A stretch of DNA of 33,986 nucleotides from Gemmatimonadaceae bacterium (GTDB lineage Bacteria > Gemmatimonadota > Gemmatimonadetes > Gemmatimonadales > Gemmatimonadaceae): contig JACMLX010000105.1 of NCBI GenBank assembly GCA_014379355.1, positions 1 to 33,986 of the forward strand, read 5' to 3'. A model generated the notes under the pieces. The model was given only the letters and a program-made list of their open reading frames with translations. It ran no database searches and was not told the DNA's origin. This document shows, one piece after another, positions 1 to 7,502 of this stretch (its first letter is position 1; each line of letters opens with the position of its first letter). Made by a program: the position numbers and the translations under genes.

Positions 1-1
1 C

Positions 2-304
2 ATCGTGCTGCTCTACAACGCCGGCAATCTCGGGGCGCACGGTGACTCGACGATGCCGGCACGCATCTATACGGGCGGTCAGGCGTTGTTCGATGCGCGC
101 AATCCCGTGAAGCTGCTCGATCGCACTGATGCGCCGTTCATTCGACCCACCGAGCCGTACGAGAAGACGGGGCAGTACGTGGAGGGCACAACGTTCGTCG
201 AGGCCCTGATTCCGTTTCGCGGACAGTGGTTTCTGTACTATGGCACGGCGGATTCGCGCGTCGGTGTCGCGGTGACGAAAATGGCACCGAAAGGAGCGCG
301 GTAG
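2..304 (+). CDS. GH130-type glycoside phosphorylase/hydrolase, C-terminal part
   Basis: The reading frame is open to the left edge, so only the last 100 or so residues of the protein are present. The visible part has the typical end of GH130 (PF04041) five-bladed propeller enzymes: L-Y-N-A-G-N, then a S/T-x-G-Q-A-L-F-D-like block (here Y-T-G-G-Q-A-L-F-D), then E-K-T-G-Q-Y-V-E-G-T-T-F-V-E, and finally W-F-L-Y-Y-G-T-A-D-S-R-V-G-V-A. Members cleave or phosphorolyse beta-mannosides and related oligosaccharides; substrate cannot be read from this fragment, and the catalytic acid lies outside the window. The next gene is convergent, with only 6 bp between stops. The neighbouring sugar oxidoreductase and DUF1080 hydrolase further right suggest a carbohydrate-use region, but on the opposite strand. 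The family call is confident; the reaction is not. Confidence 0.85.
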   Translation: MVLLYNAGNLGAHGDSTMPARIYTGGQALFDARNPVKLLDRTDAPFIRPTEPYEKTGQYVEGTTFVEALIPFRGQWFLYYGTADSRVGVAVTKMAPKGAR

Positions 305-310
305 TCGCGG

Positions 311-727
311 CTACTTCGCGCGCATGCGGTTGTTGCGCGCGTTGTGCTCGAGCTCGACCGTCCCCAGAACTTCGAGCACGGGCGGCACATAGTTCGCGAA
401 TCGGCCGCGAAAGCCTTTCTTCAGTCCGTACCAGCCCTTGACCGGGTTTTTCGGCGAGCGTGCCCACGCCTCCACGGTGCCGTCTGCGGCAGGCTTCTGC
501 TCGTCGGCGCTGCCGAGGAGGATCCAGTCACCGTGCGCCGAGAGCATCGCGACCGTGTCGTCGAGACAGCGCAACTGGTAGCGCAGCTCCGTCGATCCGA
601 CCAGACAGACGAGTGCTGGCGGCGAGGCGTCGGGCTCGCGCCACGCCTTGTATTTTCCCTGCCGACTCGGGGTGTCGAGCTCCCACGGAGACGCTGCGGT
701 TCCTGCCTGCGTTTTCACGGCGTTCAT
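311..727 (-). CDS. DUF6855-like conserved protein of unknown function
   Basis: A 138-residue soluble protein without signal peptide or membrane segment. It resembles a family I know as DUF6855: P-W-E-L near residue 14, a C-L-V-G-S-T block, H-G-D-W-I-L-L-G-S-A-D-E-Q-K-P, then N-P-V-K-G-W-Y-G-L-K-K-G-F-R-G-R and the closing E-H-N-A-R-N-N-R-M-R. No catalytic function is known to me. I chose the ATG at 727 because GAGG lies 6 nt upstream; the frame stays open to 784, which would add 19 residues. An 11-bp-class dyad at 811-832, with the same core as the one in front of the arsR gene at 1545, sits about 85 bp upstream, so I infer that the ArsR protein controls this gene. Family members tend to sit beside ArsR-SRPBCC pairs, as here (recollection, not checked). 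Confidence 0.75.
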   Translation of the reverse strand: MNAVKTQAGTAASPWELDTPSRQGKYKAWREPDASPPALVCLVGSTELRYQLRCLDDTVAMLSAHGDWILLGSADEQKPAADGTVEAWARSPKNPVKGWYGLKKGFRGRFANYVPPVLEVLGTVELEHNARNNRMRAK

Positions 728-810
728 CGGATGCCTCACATCGCGCGTTGTCAGGTTGAACTGCGGTCGTTCCAATGATCTCATTCGGGTTGAAATGACT
801 TCATGGAGCT

Positions 811-832
811 ATGGTAACTCGGAAGTTACCAT
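811..832. promoter_or_regulatory. Operator-like perfect inverted repeat upstream of the DUF6855-like gene
   Basis: ATGGTAACT, a CGGA spacer and AGTTACCAT form a perfect 9-bp dyad. Its core, GTAAC-N6-GTTAC, is identical in sequence and spacing to the core of the dyad at 1546-1563 abutting the arsR start. It lies between the end of the SRPBCC gene and the start of the DUF6855-like gene, both on the minus strand, so it is positioned to act on the latter. It could instead be a small hairpin, but the shared core with a second site argues for a protein-binding site. Confidence 0.65.
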
Positions 833-835
833 TCG

Positions 836-1261
836 TCAATTCAGACCTGCCTGCCGACCGAGTGCCTGGAGGAGCGCAGGCCAGGACGCCTGAAAGCGAC
901 TCACGCGAGTCGCCCACAAGTCATTGCTTGCGGCCAGCGGCCGATGCTGCACGACGATCCTCGTACCTGTCGCTGTCTCCTCGAACAGGACGTCCACTCG
1001 AGTGGGCTGCGCCGGGTTGGTCCCGAGATAGAAGTCCAACTGCAGGCGGGACGGCCGATCCCAGCGGTGCACATGACCGAGCGGAATCTCCTCGCCGTCA
1101 GGTGTGCGCTCGACGAACGTGCCGGACTCGGACAGGGAAATGCGGCTGGCGGGATTCTTCGACGGACGATGATCGGGAGGCCACCAGTCCGAGATCCTCA
1201 ACGTGAACAAGTCGAAGGCGTGCTCTCGGGTGGAGTTCAGGTCCACGGAGAACTCGATCAC
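836..1261 (-). CDS. SRPBCC (AHSA1-type START-like) domain protein
   Basis: A 141-residue START/Bet v1-like protein of the Aha1-C-terminal-like (AHSA1) group: beta strand at the start, a W-W-P-P stretch near residue 26, a D-R-P-S-R-L-Q-L-D-F strand and the long C-terminal helix ending in L-L-Q-A-L. Such proteins hold a hydrophobic ligand in a deep cavity; the ligand is unknown. Translation starts at a GTG that overlaps the stop of the upstream arsR gene by 4 bp (GTGA), so the two are translationally coupled. ArsR-SRPBCC pairs are common in bacteria and are thought to sense and bind or transform small hydrophobic compounds. A second, unrelated copy of this pairing lies at 22950-23830. Confidence 0.85.
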   Translation of the reverse strand: MIEFSVDLNSTREHAFDLFTLRISDWWPPDHRPSKNPASRISLSESGTFVERTPDGEEIPLGHVHRWDRPSRLQLDFYLGTNPAQPTRVDVLFEETATGTRIVVQHRPLAASNDLWATRVSRFQASWPALLQALGRQAGLN

Positions 1262-1545
1262 GTCGCGTCCAGAGCCTCGAGGCGCGCCAGTGCAACACTC
1301 CAGAATTCATCGAGGTATGCGCGCACATCCTGAAATCCCTGCACGCGCACCGAGTACACGTTGCGCGTGCCGACGCTGGTGGTGTCCACGAGGCCCGTTG
1401 CTTCAAGCACTGATAGATGACGGGAAATTGCGGGGCGGCTGACCGGAAAACCGTCAGCGATTTCCTGAACTGACAACGGCTTGTAGCGCAGGCGCCGGAG
1501 AATCTCGCGGCGAGTCGGATTGCCGAGGGCGTCGAGGGGATGCAT
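1258..1545 (-). CDS. ArsR-family winged-helix transcriptional regulator
   Basis: A 95-residue ArsR/SmtB-type repressor. The opening A-L-G-N-P-T-R-R-E-I-L-R-R-L is the family signature, followed by the helix-turn-helix at about residues 25-48 (S-V-Q-E-I-A ... S-R-P-A-I-S-R-H-L-S-V-L). No metal-binding cysteine motif (such as C-V-C in the recognition helix) is present, so a metal is not the likely signal. ATG at 1545 is preferred over an in-frame TTG at 1557; there is no clear Shine-Dalgarno and the dyad at 1546-1563 touches the start codon, as expected for autorepression of a leaderless or nearly leaderless transcript. The SRPBCC gene follows with a 4-bp overlap. Likely targets are its own operon and the DUF6855-like gene. 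Confidence 0.88.
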   Translation of the reverse strand: MHPLDALGNPTRREILRRLRYKPLSVQEIADGFPVSRPAISRHLSVLEATGLVDTTSVGTRNVYSVRVQGFQDVRAYLDEFWSVALARLEALDAT

Positions 1546-1563
1546 CGTAACGCGCAAGTTACG
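1546..1563. promoter_or_regulatory. Operator-like inverted repeat abutting the arsR start
   Basis: CGTAAC, a 6-nt spacer and GTTACG form a perfect 6-bp dyad immediately upstream of the ATG at 1545. The same GTAAC-N6-GTTAC core recurs at 811-832. The position suggests autoregulation by the ArsR protein (inference). The remaining sequence to 1691 shows no gene. Confidence 0.65.
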
Positions 1564-1691
1564 GTATTTTCGGACTCGATCAAGCCTTGTTCGTCATCGA
1601 CTGATCGGAGTTCGACCGAGCCCCAAGCTGTCCGACGACGTGGAAAGCGCTGCTGAAGCGGTCGGAAAGTGGTTCGCGCGCCTCGGACGCC

Positions 1692-3089
1692 TTACATGTG
1701 GGCTGAGCGCATGACGCGATACACATCGTACTGCGCACTGCGCGGCGCACGCATGCGCATCGCGTTCGCTGCCGCATCATCGGTGAATTCCTCCTTCGCC
1801 GGATCCCAGGTGACGGGACGGTTCAGCTTCATGCTGATCCACGCCGTCGCACACGCCTGCATGCTGCGCACGGCCTGATCCACCGGCGCGATCGGATCCT
1901 TGCGCGTCGGAATCGCTTCCAGCCAGTTGCGATAGTGATTGTCACTCGGCATCCACCGCACGTCGCGATCGGTGAATGGTGCGCTGAGGATGGCGGGATC
2001 GCTGGCATCGAGCGCCTTCGGCTGACCGGCCGGCGCGGTTGGATCACTGGCGGTCACCTGCGCCGCGCCGCGCGCGCAGAACACCCAGCCGTTGCTGCCC
2101 TCGAAGCGCAGGCCGTTCGGATATTTGTCGTCGAGAATCAATTGCACGCCGTTCGAATAGTCCATCTCGACGTGGTAGCCGTGATGCACCGTCCACACGT
2201 CGCGCTGCATGAAGTCCGCCGCGCCCGACACGCGGCGCGGACCGCTCAGTTCCATGCCCATCGCCCACTGCGCGATGTCCATGTGGTGCGCGCCCCAGTT
2301 GGTGATCATGCCCAGCCCGAAATCCTCGGTGGTGATCCAGCCGGGACGACCGTAACCGCTCTGCGGGTGCACGCGGTCTTCCATGTATGGCTGCTCGGGT
2401 GCCGGACCGAGCCAGGAGGTGTAATCGAAGGTCGCGGGCACCGGCTGCGCCTGAGGTGCGCGTCCCTTCGGCTGGTCGATGCCGATGCCGACCCGAATGG
2501 TCTTCAGCGTGCCGATGCGCCCGTTCCGCACCGCTTCGCTCGCGATCCGGAATGTTTCCCACGGCTTCGACGATCGCTGCTGACTGCCGGTCTGCAGCAC
2601 GCGCTGTTTCGCACGCACTGCAGTGCGCAGCGCGATGCCTTCCGCGATGTCGTAGGTGATCGGCTTCTGTACGTGCACATCCTTGCCGGCCAGAATCGCG
2701 TCCACCGCCATCTTGGCGTGCCAGTGATCGGGCGGCGTGACCAGCACCGCGTCGATGTCCCGGCGAGCGAGAATCTCCTGGTAGTCGGCGTACGCCCTCA
2801 CGTCGACACGTGTCTCGCCCTTCGCGCGGTAGAATTGCTCCACGTCGGCGCGGGCGGCCTCACGACGATTGGCGTCCAGATCACACACAGCCACCACGCG
2901 GCAGAGATCGTGCACGATCGTGCCGCGCAGGTCCTCCATGCCCATCCGGCCGCAGCCGATCTGTGCGACCGTGATCGCGCGGCTCGGGGGCACGGCGTTG
3001 CCGAACAGGTAGGTGCGTGGAATGAATGTCGGCACCAGCAGCGCTGCTGCCGAAGACTTGATGAACGTGCGGCGCGATGAGGTGTCCAT
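1692..3089 (-). CDS. Tat-exported Gfo/Idh/MocA-family oxidoreductase
   Basis: A 465-residue NAD(P)-dependent sugar dehydrogenase-like protein. Residues 4-20 (S-S-R-R-T-F-I-K then a hydrophobic run) are a Tat signal, so it acts in the periplasm with pre-bound cofactor. The Rossmann motif G-C-G-R-M-G is at 45-50, and the E-K-P motif of the family is present as Q-K-P (H-V-Q-K-P-I-T), keeping the lysine. The C-terminal substrate domain includes G-A-H-H-M-D-I-A-Q-W-A-M-G. ATG 3089 is chosen because AGGAG lies 5 nt upstream and the Tat signal begins there; the open frame runs 80 codons further up without protein-like features. The stop of the upstream DUF1080 protein is only 11 nt away, so the two form an operon. 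Together they fit the 3-keto-glycoside route, where a sugar is oxidised at C3 and then cleaved; substrate unknown. Confidence 0.88.
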   Translation of the reverse strand: MDTSSRRTFIKSSAAALLVPTFIPRTYLFGNAVPPSRAITVAQIGCGRMGMEDLRGTIVHDLCRVVAVCDLDANRREAARADVEQFYRAKGETRVDVRAYADYQEILARRDIDAVLVTPPDHWHAKMAVDAILAGKDVHVQKPITYDIAEGIALRTAVRAKQRVLQTGSQQRSSKPWETFRIASEAVRNGRIGTLKTIRVGIGIDQPKGRAPQAQPVPATFDYTSWLGPAPEQPYMEDRVHPQSGYGRPGWITTEDFGLGMITNWGAHHMDIAQWAMGMELSGPRRVSGAADFMQRDVWTVHHGYHVEMDYSNGVQLILDDKYPNGLRFEGSNGWVFCARGAAQVTASDPTAPAGQPKALDASDPAILSAPFTDRDVRWMPSDNHYRNWLEAIPTRKDPIAPVDQAVRSMQACATAWISMKLNRPVTWDPAKEEFTDDAAANAMRMRAPRSAQYDVYRVMRSAHM

Positions 3090-3100
3090 GCCAGCTCCTG

Positions 3101-4486
3101 TCAGGGCAACACGTGAATCTTGATCGAGCGGAACGACACGGCGTTGCCATGATCCTGCAGCAGGATGCGCCCCTTCTTCGCGTCGCCGAAATTCGGCCAG
3201 ATCACGTACTTGCTGTGATCCACCAGCGCGCGCCATTGCTGCGTGCCGCGTTCGTACTCGACGGTCCGGAATCCATTCAACCAGTGTTCCACATGGTTGC
3301 CACGCACGATGATGCGCGCGCGATTCCACTCGCCGATGCCGTTGAAGCGCACGTTGCGCGGCGGGATCAGGTCATACAATCCGCCGTTGGTGCGATTGCC
3401 ATTGACGCCGAGTTTCGCGTCAGGGTGCAGCGCATCATCGAGCACCTGGAACTCGTTGCCGATCGCACTGCCGGCGCCTGTGTTCAAGTCCGTATTCACG
3501 AAATACTTGATACCGCTGTTGGCACCCGGCGTCAGTCGATATTCGAGTGTCAGCTCGAAGTTCTCGTATTCATTCACCGTGACGATGTCGCCACCCGCGG
3601 CCGCCTCTCGTCCTTCGGTCTGCAGCACCGACAGCTCACCGTTCTTGATCTCCCATCCCTGCGTCGGAAACGTCGTCAGCCTGGCACCGCGCCAGCCTTC
3701 CGACGTCTTCCCATCCCAGAGCAGCGTCCAGCCACTCGCACGCTCGCGCGCCGAGAGTGTGTTGACGACGTAGTTGTACTGCGGTGAATTGCCGCGCTCA
3801 GGCGCGCGGACCGCGGCCAGGTTGTCGGTGCGGATCCGCACGTTGCGGAAGCGAACGGTTTGTCCGGCCAGTTTCGAGTCGCGGCCGATGTCGTGCACCT
3901 GCAGCGCGATGATGCCGCGCGGCGTGAGGTCGTCGATGATGTTCGCCACGCCAACACCGTTCACCCATGTGCGGATCGACGACCCGATCGCTTCCACGCG
4001 AAAGTGATTCCACGTGCCGAGGTGGAAGGCAGCCTGCTGCGCCGGTTGCCCGTCGAGCGTGTACAGCCATCCGCGTCGCGACTCGTCGTAGATGCCACCG
4101 GTCCAGCGTCGATCGGACGGATCGATCTCGATCTGTGTGCCGTGCACGCGACCGCCCTTGATGGCCGGATCGGCGATGCTCCGGATCTGGACGCCGCTGT
4201 TCATCGGGCTCCCCAGCCACGCGTCGTATTCCAGCACGAAGTCACCGAAGCTCTCGCGCGTGCAGAGAAAGCTGTTCGGTGAATCCACCACCGAACGCCC
4301 GGTGATGGTGCCGTCTTCGACGGTGTAGGGTGCGGAGCCGTTGCACGGATACCAGCCGGTCAGCGTGGTTCCGTCGAACAGCGGGCGCCATCCCGCCGCT
4401 TGTCCGTCAGCGGCTGGCGCGAGCGCAAGGTGCGTCGCCAGCAACGCAGCGCCCGTAAACCGTGCGGTATTGCAGATCAGTGCCAT
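3101..4486 (-). CDS. Exported protein with two 3-keto-disaccharide hydrolase (DUF1080) domains
   Basis: A 461-residue secreted protein. After a signal peptide (about residues 1-30, ending A-D-G-Q-A-A) come two copies of the PF06439 concanavalin-like domain, at about 33-220 and 250-461. Domain 1 begins [13 protein letters not shown] and has N-S-G-V-Q-I-R; domain 2 begins [13 protein letters not shown] and has N-S-G-I-K-Y-F-V. Both keep the F-x-L-x-Y-x family pattern. Single-domain relatives cleave 3-keto-glycosides; a tandem version could bind longer or two-sided substrates. ATG at 4486 has GGAG 7 nt upstream. It is first in an operon with the Gfo/Idh/MocA oxidoreductase (11-nt gap). A 16-bp palindrome lies about 27 bp upstream. 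Confidence 0.85.
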   Translation of the reverse strand: MALICNTARFTGAALLATHLALAPAADGQAAGWRPLFDGTTLTGWYPCNGSAPYTVEDGTITGRSVVDSPNSFLCTRESFGDFVLEYDAWLGSPMNSGVQIRSIADPAIKGGRVHGTQIEIDPSDRRWTGGIYDESRRGWLYTLDGQPAQQAAFHLGTWNHFRVEAIGSSIRTWVNGVGVANIIDDLTPRGIIALQVHDIGRDSKLAGQTVRFRNVRIRTDNLAAVRAPERGNSPQYNYVVNTLSARERASGWTLLWDGKTSEGWRGARLTTFPTQGWEIKNGELSVLQTEGREAAAGGDIVTVNEYENFELTLEYRLTPGANSGIKYFVNTDLNTGAGSAIGNEFQVLDDALHPDAKLGVNGNRTNGGLYDLIPPRNVRFNGIGEWNRARIIVRGNHVEHWLNGFRTVEYERGTQQWRALVDHSKYVIWPNFGDAKKGRILLQDHGNAVSFRSIKIHVLP

Positions 4487-4795
4487 CACCGGACTCCAGG
4501 GAAATCGGTGCCGCCGCCGTACGGCGGCCGACCTGACCGAAGGGACGATGCTACCGGATGGCGCGGAGCGGCGCCAATCCCGGACTCCGCAGGATCAGGA
4601 TCGGGTCGTGCGACGCGCCGACCGTCCGGCCGCCGCATTCCGATGTCACACCCGCTGCCCGTGTGCCCTCGACAGGCAGGCTCAGGCACCGTGGCGCATA
4701 TTGTGGCAGCTTCCGCGGAATGGCGGCGTTGCCGCACCGCGAAAGAGTACATCCGCACACCTTCCGCGTCTGTCAGGCACCCGAGGAGCTTCGCG
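4487..4795. other. Divergent intergenic region between the DUF1080 and molybdenum hydroxylase operons
   Basis: This 309-bp stretch separates two divergently transcribed operons and should hold both promoters. I see no convincing -35/-10 pair. The one clear element is the palindrome at 4513-4528. Frames that cross the region lack protein-like composition and no small gene is supported. Confidence 0.6.
4513..4528. promoter_or_regulatory. Perfect 16-bp GC palindrome, possible operator
   Basis: GCCGCCGTACGGCGGC reads identically on both strands. It sits 27 bp upstream of the ATG of the DUF1080 gene, where a repressor would block that promoter. In GC-rich DNA such palindromes also arise by chance, so the regulatory role is only a suggestion. 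Confidence 0.35.
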
Positions 4796-5260
4796 ATGGC
4801 CAGCATCACCATCAATGGCACGTCACACGACGTCACCGCCGACCCCGCCACACCGCTGCTCTGGGTGATCCGCGACGTCGTTGGCCTGACCGGTACCAAG
4901 TACGGTTGCGGGATCGCGCAGTGTGGCGCCTGCACGGTGCATCTCGACGGCGCGCCGGTGCGATCGTGCTCGGTTCCTCTCTCCGCCGTCGGCACGAAAC
5001 ACGTGACGACGATCGAAGGACTGTCGGTGGACAGCACCCACGCCGTGCAGCAGGCGTGGGTGGAGTTGCAGGTGCCACAGTGCGGCTATTGCCAAAGCGG
5101 ACAGATCATGTCCGCGGTCGCACTGCTGGACCGCAAGCCGTCACCCACCGATGCGGAAATCGACAGTGCGATGCAGGGCAACATCTGTCGCTGCGGCACG
5201 TACCAGCGTATTCACGCCGCGGTGCAGCGTGCGGCCGAAATGAAGAGGGCCATCGCATGA
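4796..5260 (+). CDS. (2Fe-2S)-binding subunit of a molybdenum hydroxylase (IorA-type)
   Basis: A 154-residue small subunit of the xanthine-oxidase family. The plant-ferredoxin cluster is bound by C38, C43, C46 and C58 ([12 protein letters not shown] then R-S-C), the second cluster by C96, C99, C131 and C133 (Q-C-G-Y-C-Q-S-G and N-I-C-R-C-G-T-Y). Both clusters pass electrons from the molybdenum site to an acceptor. The length matches IorA-type subunits. It has no signal peptide, so it should be exported in complex with its Tat-tagged partner. ATG 4796 follows GAGGAG at a suitable distance. Its stop overlaps the start of the large subunit by 4 bp (ATGA). No FAD subunit or cytochrome subunit gene is adjacent, so the electron acceptor is not encoded here. 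Confidence 0.93.
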   Translation: MASITINGTSHDVTADPATPLLWVIRDVVGLTGTKYGCGIAQCGACTVHLDGAPVRSCSVPLSAVGTKHVTTIEGLSVDSTHAVQQAWVELQVPQCGYCQSGQIMSAVALLDRKPSPTDAEIDSAMQGNICRCGTYQRIHAAVQRAAEMKRAIA

Positions 5261-7422
5261 CCCGATTCCTGACGACGGTCAGCCGACGCGATTTTGTGCG
5301 CGTGGGACTGGTGCTCGGTGGTGGACTGATGGTGTCGGTGTACGGCTGCGGTCCGAACGGTGAGGAACTGCAGACGGGCACCACGCCGGATGGGTCATTG
5401 GCGCCGAACGCCTTCCTCAGGATCGACACGAACGGCAATGTGTTCGTGACGTCCAAACATCTGGAAATGGGTCAGGGGGTGCACACCGGTTTGGCGACGA
5501 TCATCGCCGATGAACTGGATGCCGACTGGAGCAGGGTGACGGTGGAAGGGGCCGGCGCCGACGACAAGAAGTACGGGAACTCGAAGATCGGTGGCATGCA
5601 GGGCACCGGCGGATCGACTGCCATCGCGAATTCGTGGACCCAGCATCGCACGGCCGGTGCGACCGCGCGCGCAATGCTGATCACCGCGGCAGCGAACCAG
5701 TGGAGTGTGCCGGCCGCCGAGCTCATCACGGAGCCCGGTGAAGTCGTGCACGCCGCGAGCAAGCGTCGCGCGACATACGGCTCGCTGGTGACGGCGGCCG
5801 CAGCGTTGCCGGTGCCGGCGAACGTGCCGCTCAAGGATCCGAAGTCGTTCCGCTACATCGGGAAGGACAAGGCGACCACGCCGCGTGTCGATGCAAAGGC
5901 GAAGTCGAACGGCACGGCCGTCTTCACGCAGGACGTGAAGCTCCCGGGCATGCTCACGGCGGTGGTGGCACATGCGCCGTTGTTCGGTGGCACGGTGAAA
6001 TCGTTCGACGGGGCGCGCGCGAAGGCCGTGCCGGGTGTCGTCGATGTGGTGCAGATCCCGACCGGTATTGCCGTGCTCGCGCAGCATTTCTGGGCCGCCA
6101 AACAGGGCCGCGACGCGCTCGTCGTGCAGTGGGACAACGCCAGCGCCAACACACTCGGCACGGCCGAGATCATGGCGCAGTATCGCGACGCGGCGCAGAA
6201 GCCCGGCATCGGGATTCGCAACGACGGGGATGCGGAGAAGGCGATTGCGGGCGCCGCGACGACCGTCGAGGCGACCTACGAATTTCCGTTCCTGGCGCAC
6301 GCGTCGATGGAGCCGCTCAACTGCGTCGTCGAGCTGAAGGCGGACAGCGCGAGCATCTGGAACAGCAATCAGTTCCCGACGGTCGATCGCGGCGCGGTGG
6401 CGAAGGTGTTCGGCTTCGAGCCGGAGAAGATCACGATGCACACCGTGTTCGCCGGCGGCAGCTTCGGACGACGTGCCAATCCGCATTCGGATTACGTCGT
6501 CGAGGCGGCCACGATTGCGAAAGCGATCAGCGGCCGGGCACCGGTCAAGCTGGTCTGGACACGTGAGGACGACACATCCGCCGGCTATTTCCGTCCGGCG
6601 ATGTTGCATCGTCTGCGCGGTGGTGTCGATGCGGCCGGCATGCCGGTGGCCTGGTGGCAGCGCGTGGTCGGGCAGAACATGATGATCGGCACGATGTTCG
6701 ATTCGAAGGACGGCAAGGATCCGTCCGCGTACGAAGGCGCTGCCGATCATCCGTACGAAATCGCGAACGTGTTCCTCGACGCGGTCTTTCCGAAGGTCGG
6801 TGTGCCGGTGCAGTGGTGGCGATCGGTCGGGAATACTCACACCGCGTTCGCCGTCGAAATGTTCGTCGACGAGATGGCGCATGCGGCCGGCAAAGATCCG
6901 CTCGAGTTCCGCCGCGCGTTGCTCACGAAGGACCCACGCCGACTGGCGGTGATGAATCTTGCGGCCGAGAAGGCAGGGTGGGGTACACCGGCGGCGGCCG
7001 GACGCGCGCGCGGCATCGCCGTGCACAAGTCGTTCGACACGTATGTCGCCGAAGTGGCGGAGGTGTCGATCGTGAACGGGGTGCCACGCGTGCACAAGGT
7101 CACGTGTGCCGTGGACTGCGGCATCGTGGTGAATCCGGATGTCGTGCGTGCCCAGGTCGAGGGCGCCGTGGCGTTCGGACTCGGCGCCGCGCTGTATGGC
7201 AGGATCGACATCGACAAGGGGCGTGTCGTCACCACCAATTTCGATCGCTACCGCGTGCTCCGGCACGCCGAGATGCCGGTGGTGGATGTGCACATCGTCC
7301 CGTCCGGCGAGGCGCCGACCGGCATCGGTGAGCCTGCCACGCCACCGATCGGTCCGGCCGTCGCGAATGCGCTGCTGGCACTGACCGGAAAACCGACACG
7401 AACACTGCCGCTCGTTTCGTAG
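5257..7422 (+). CDS. Molybdopterin-binding large subunit of an aldehyde/isoquinoline oxidoreductase-type enzyme (IorB-type)
   Basis: A 721-residue catalytic subunit of the xanthine dehydrogenase family, of the kind annotated as isoquinoline 1-oxidoreductase beta subunit. It hydroxylates an aldehyde or N-heterocycle using water at the Mo-cytosine-dinucleotide site. Residues 8-30 (V-S-R-R-D-F-V-R then a hydrophobic stretch ending V-Y-G-C) are a Tat signal, possibly with a lipid-anchored cysteine. Recognisable blocks are G-Q-G-V-H-T-G near residue 72, G-G-S-F-G-R-R-A-N in the middle and the C-terminal G-I-G-E-P with the catalytic glutamate, followed by [10 protein letters not shown]. The ATGA overlap with the small subunit fixes the start. 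The substrate cannot be inferred from the sequence. Confidence 0.92.
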   Translation: MTRFLTTVSRRDFVRVGLVLGGGLMVSVYGCGPNGEELQTGTTPDGSLAPNAFLRIDTNGNVFVTSKHLEMGQGVHTGLATIIADELDADWSRVTVEGAGADDKKYGNSKIGGMQGTGGSTAIANSWTQHRTAGATARAMLITAAANQWSVPAAELITEPGEVVHAASKRRATYGSLVTAAAALPVPANVPLKDPKSFRYIGKDKATTPRVDAKAKSNGTAVFTQDVKLPGMLTAVVAHAPLFGGTVKSFDGARAKAVPGVVDVVQIPTGIAVLAQHFWAAKQGRDALVVQWDNASANTLGTAEIMAQYRDAAQKPGIGIRNDGDAEKAIAGAATTVEATYEFPFLAHASMEPLNCVVELKADSASIWNSNQFPTVDRGAVAKVFGFEPEKITMHTVFAGGSFGRRANPHSDYVVEAATIAKAISGRAPVKLVWTREDDTSAGYFRPAMLHRLRGGVDAAGMPVAWWQRVVGQNMMIGTMFDSKDGKDPSAYEGAADHPYEIANVFLDAVFPKVGVPVQWWRSVGNTHTAFAVEMFVDEMAHAAGKDPLEFRRALLTKDPRRLAVMNLAAEKAGWGTPAAAGRARGIAVHKSFDTYVAEVAEVSIVNGVPRVHKVTCAVDCGIVVNPDVVRAQVEGAVAFGLGAALYGRIDIDKGRVVTTNFDRYRVLRHAEMPVVDVHIVPSGEAPTGIGEPATPPIGPAVANALLALTGKPTRTLPLVS

Positions 7423-7436
7423 ATCGCGCGAACACA

Positions 7437-7466
7437 CCGGCCGATGGTCGTTTCGCCGTCGGCCGG
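7437..7466 (+). terminator. GC-rich hairpin after the molybdenum hydroxylase operon
   Basis: CCGGCCGATGG and CCGTCGGCCGG pair over 11 positions (one T-G) around the 8-nt loop TCGTTTCG, beginning 14 nt after the stop codon. There is no T-run after it, so Rho-independent termination in the classical sense is uncertain. Confidence 0.5.
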
Positions 7467-7502
7467 CCCGACACGCAGTCCCACCGCGATTCATGGCGAC
7501 GC

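Noticed and set aside
1935..3080. Open frame of 381 codons on the plus strand over the MocA oxidoreductase gene
   Set aside because: Antisense shadow of a conserved gene, no recognisable domain.
3090..3329. 80-codon N-terminal extension of the MocA oxidoreductase
   Set aside because: It would overlap the DUF1080 gene; the Tat signal and AGGAG site fix the start at 3089.
5395..7494. Open frame of 699 codons antisense to the molybdenum hydroxylase large subunit
   Set aside because: It mirrors a well-conserved gene in GC-rich DNA; its protein is rich in R, H and D with no family signature.
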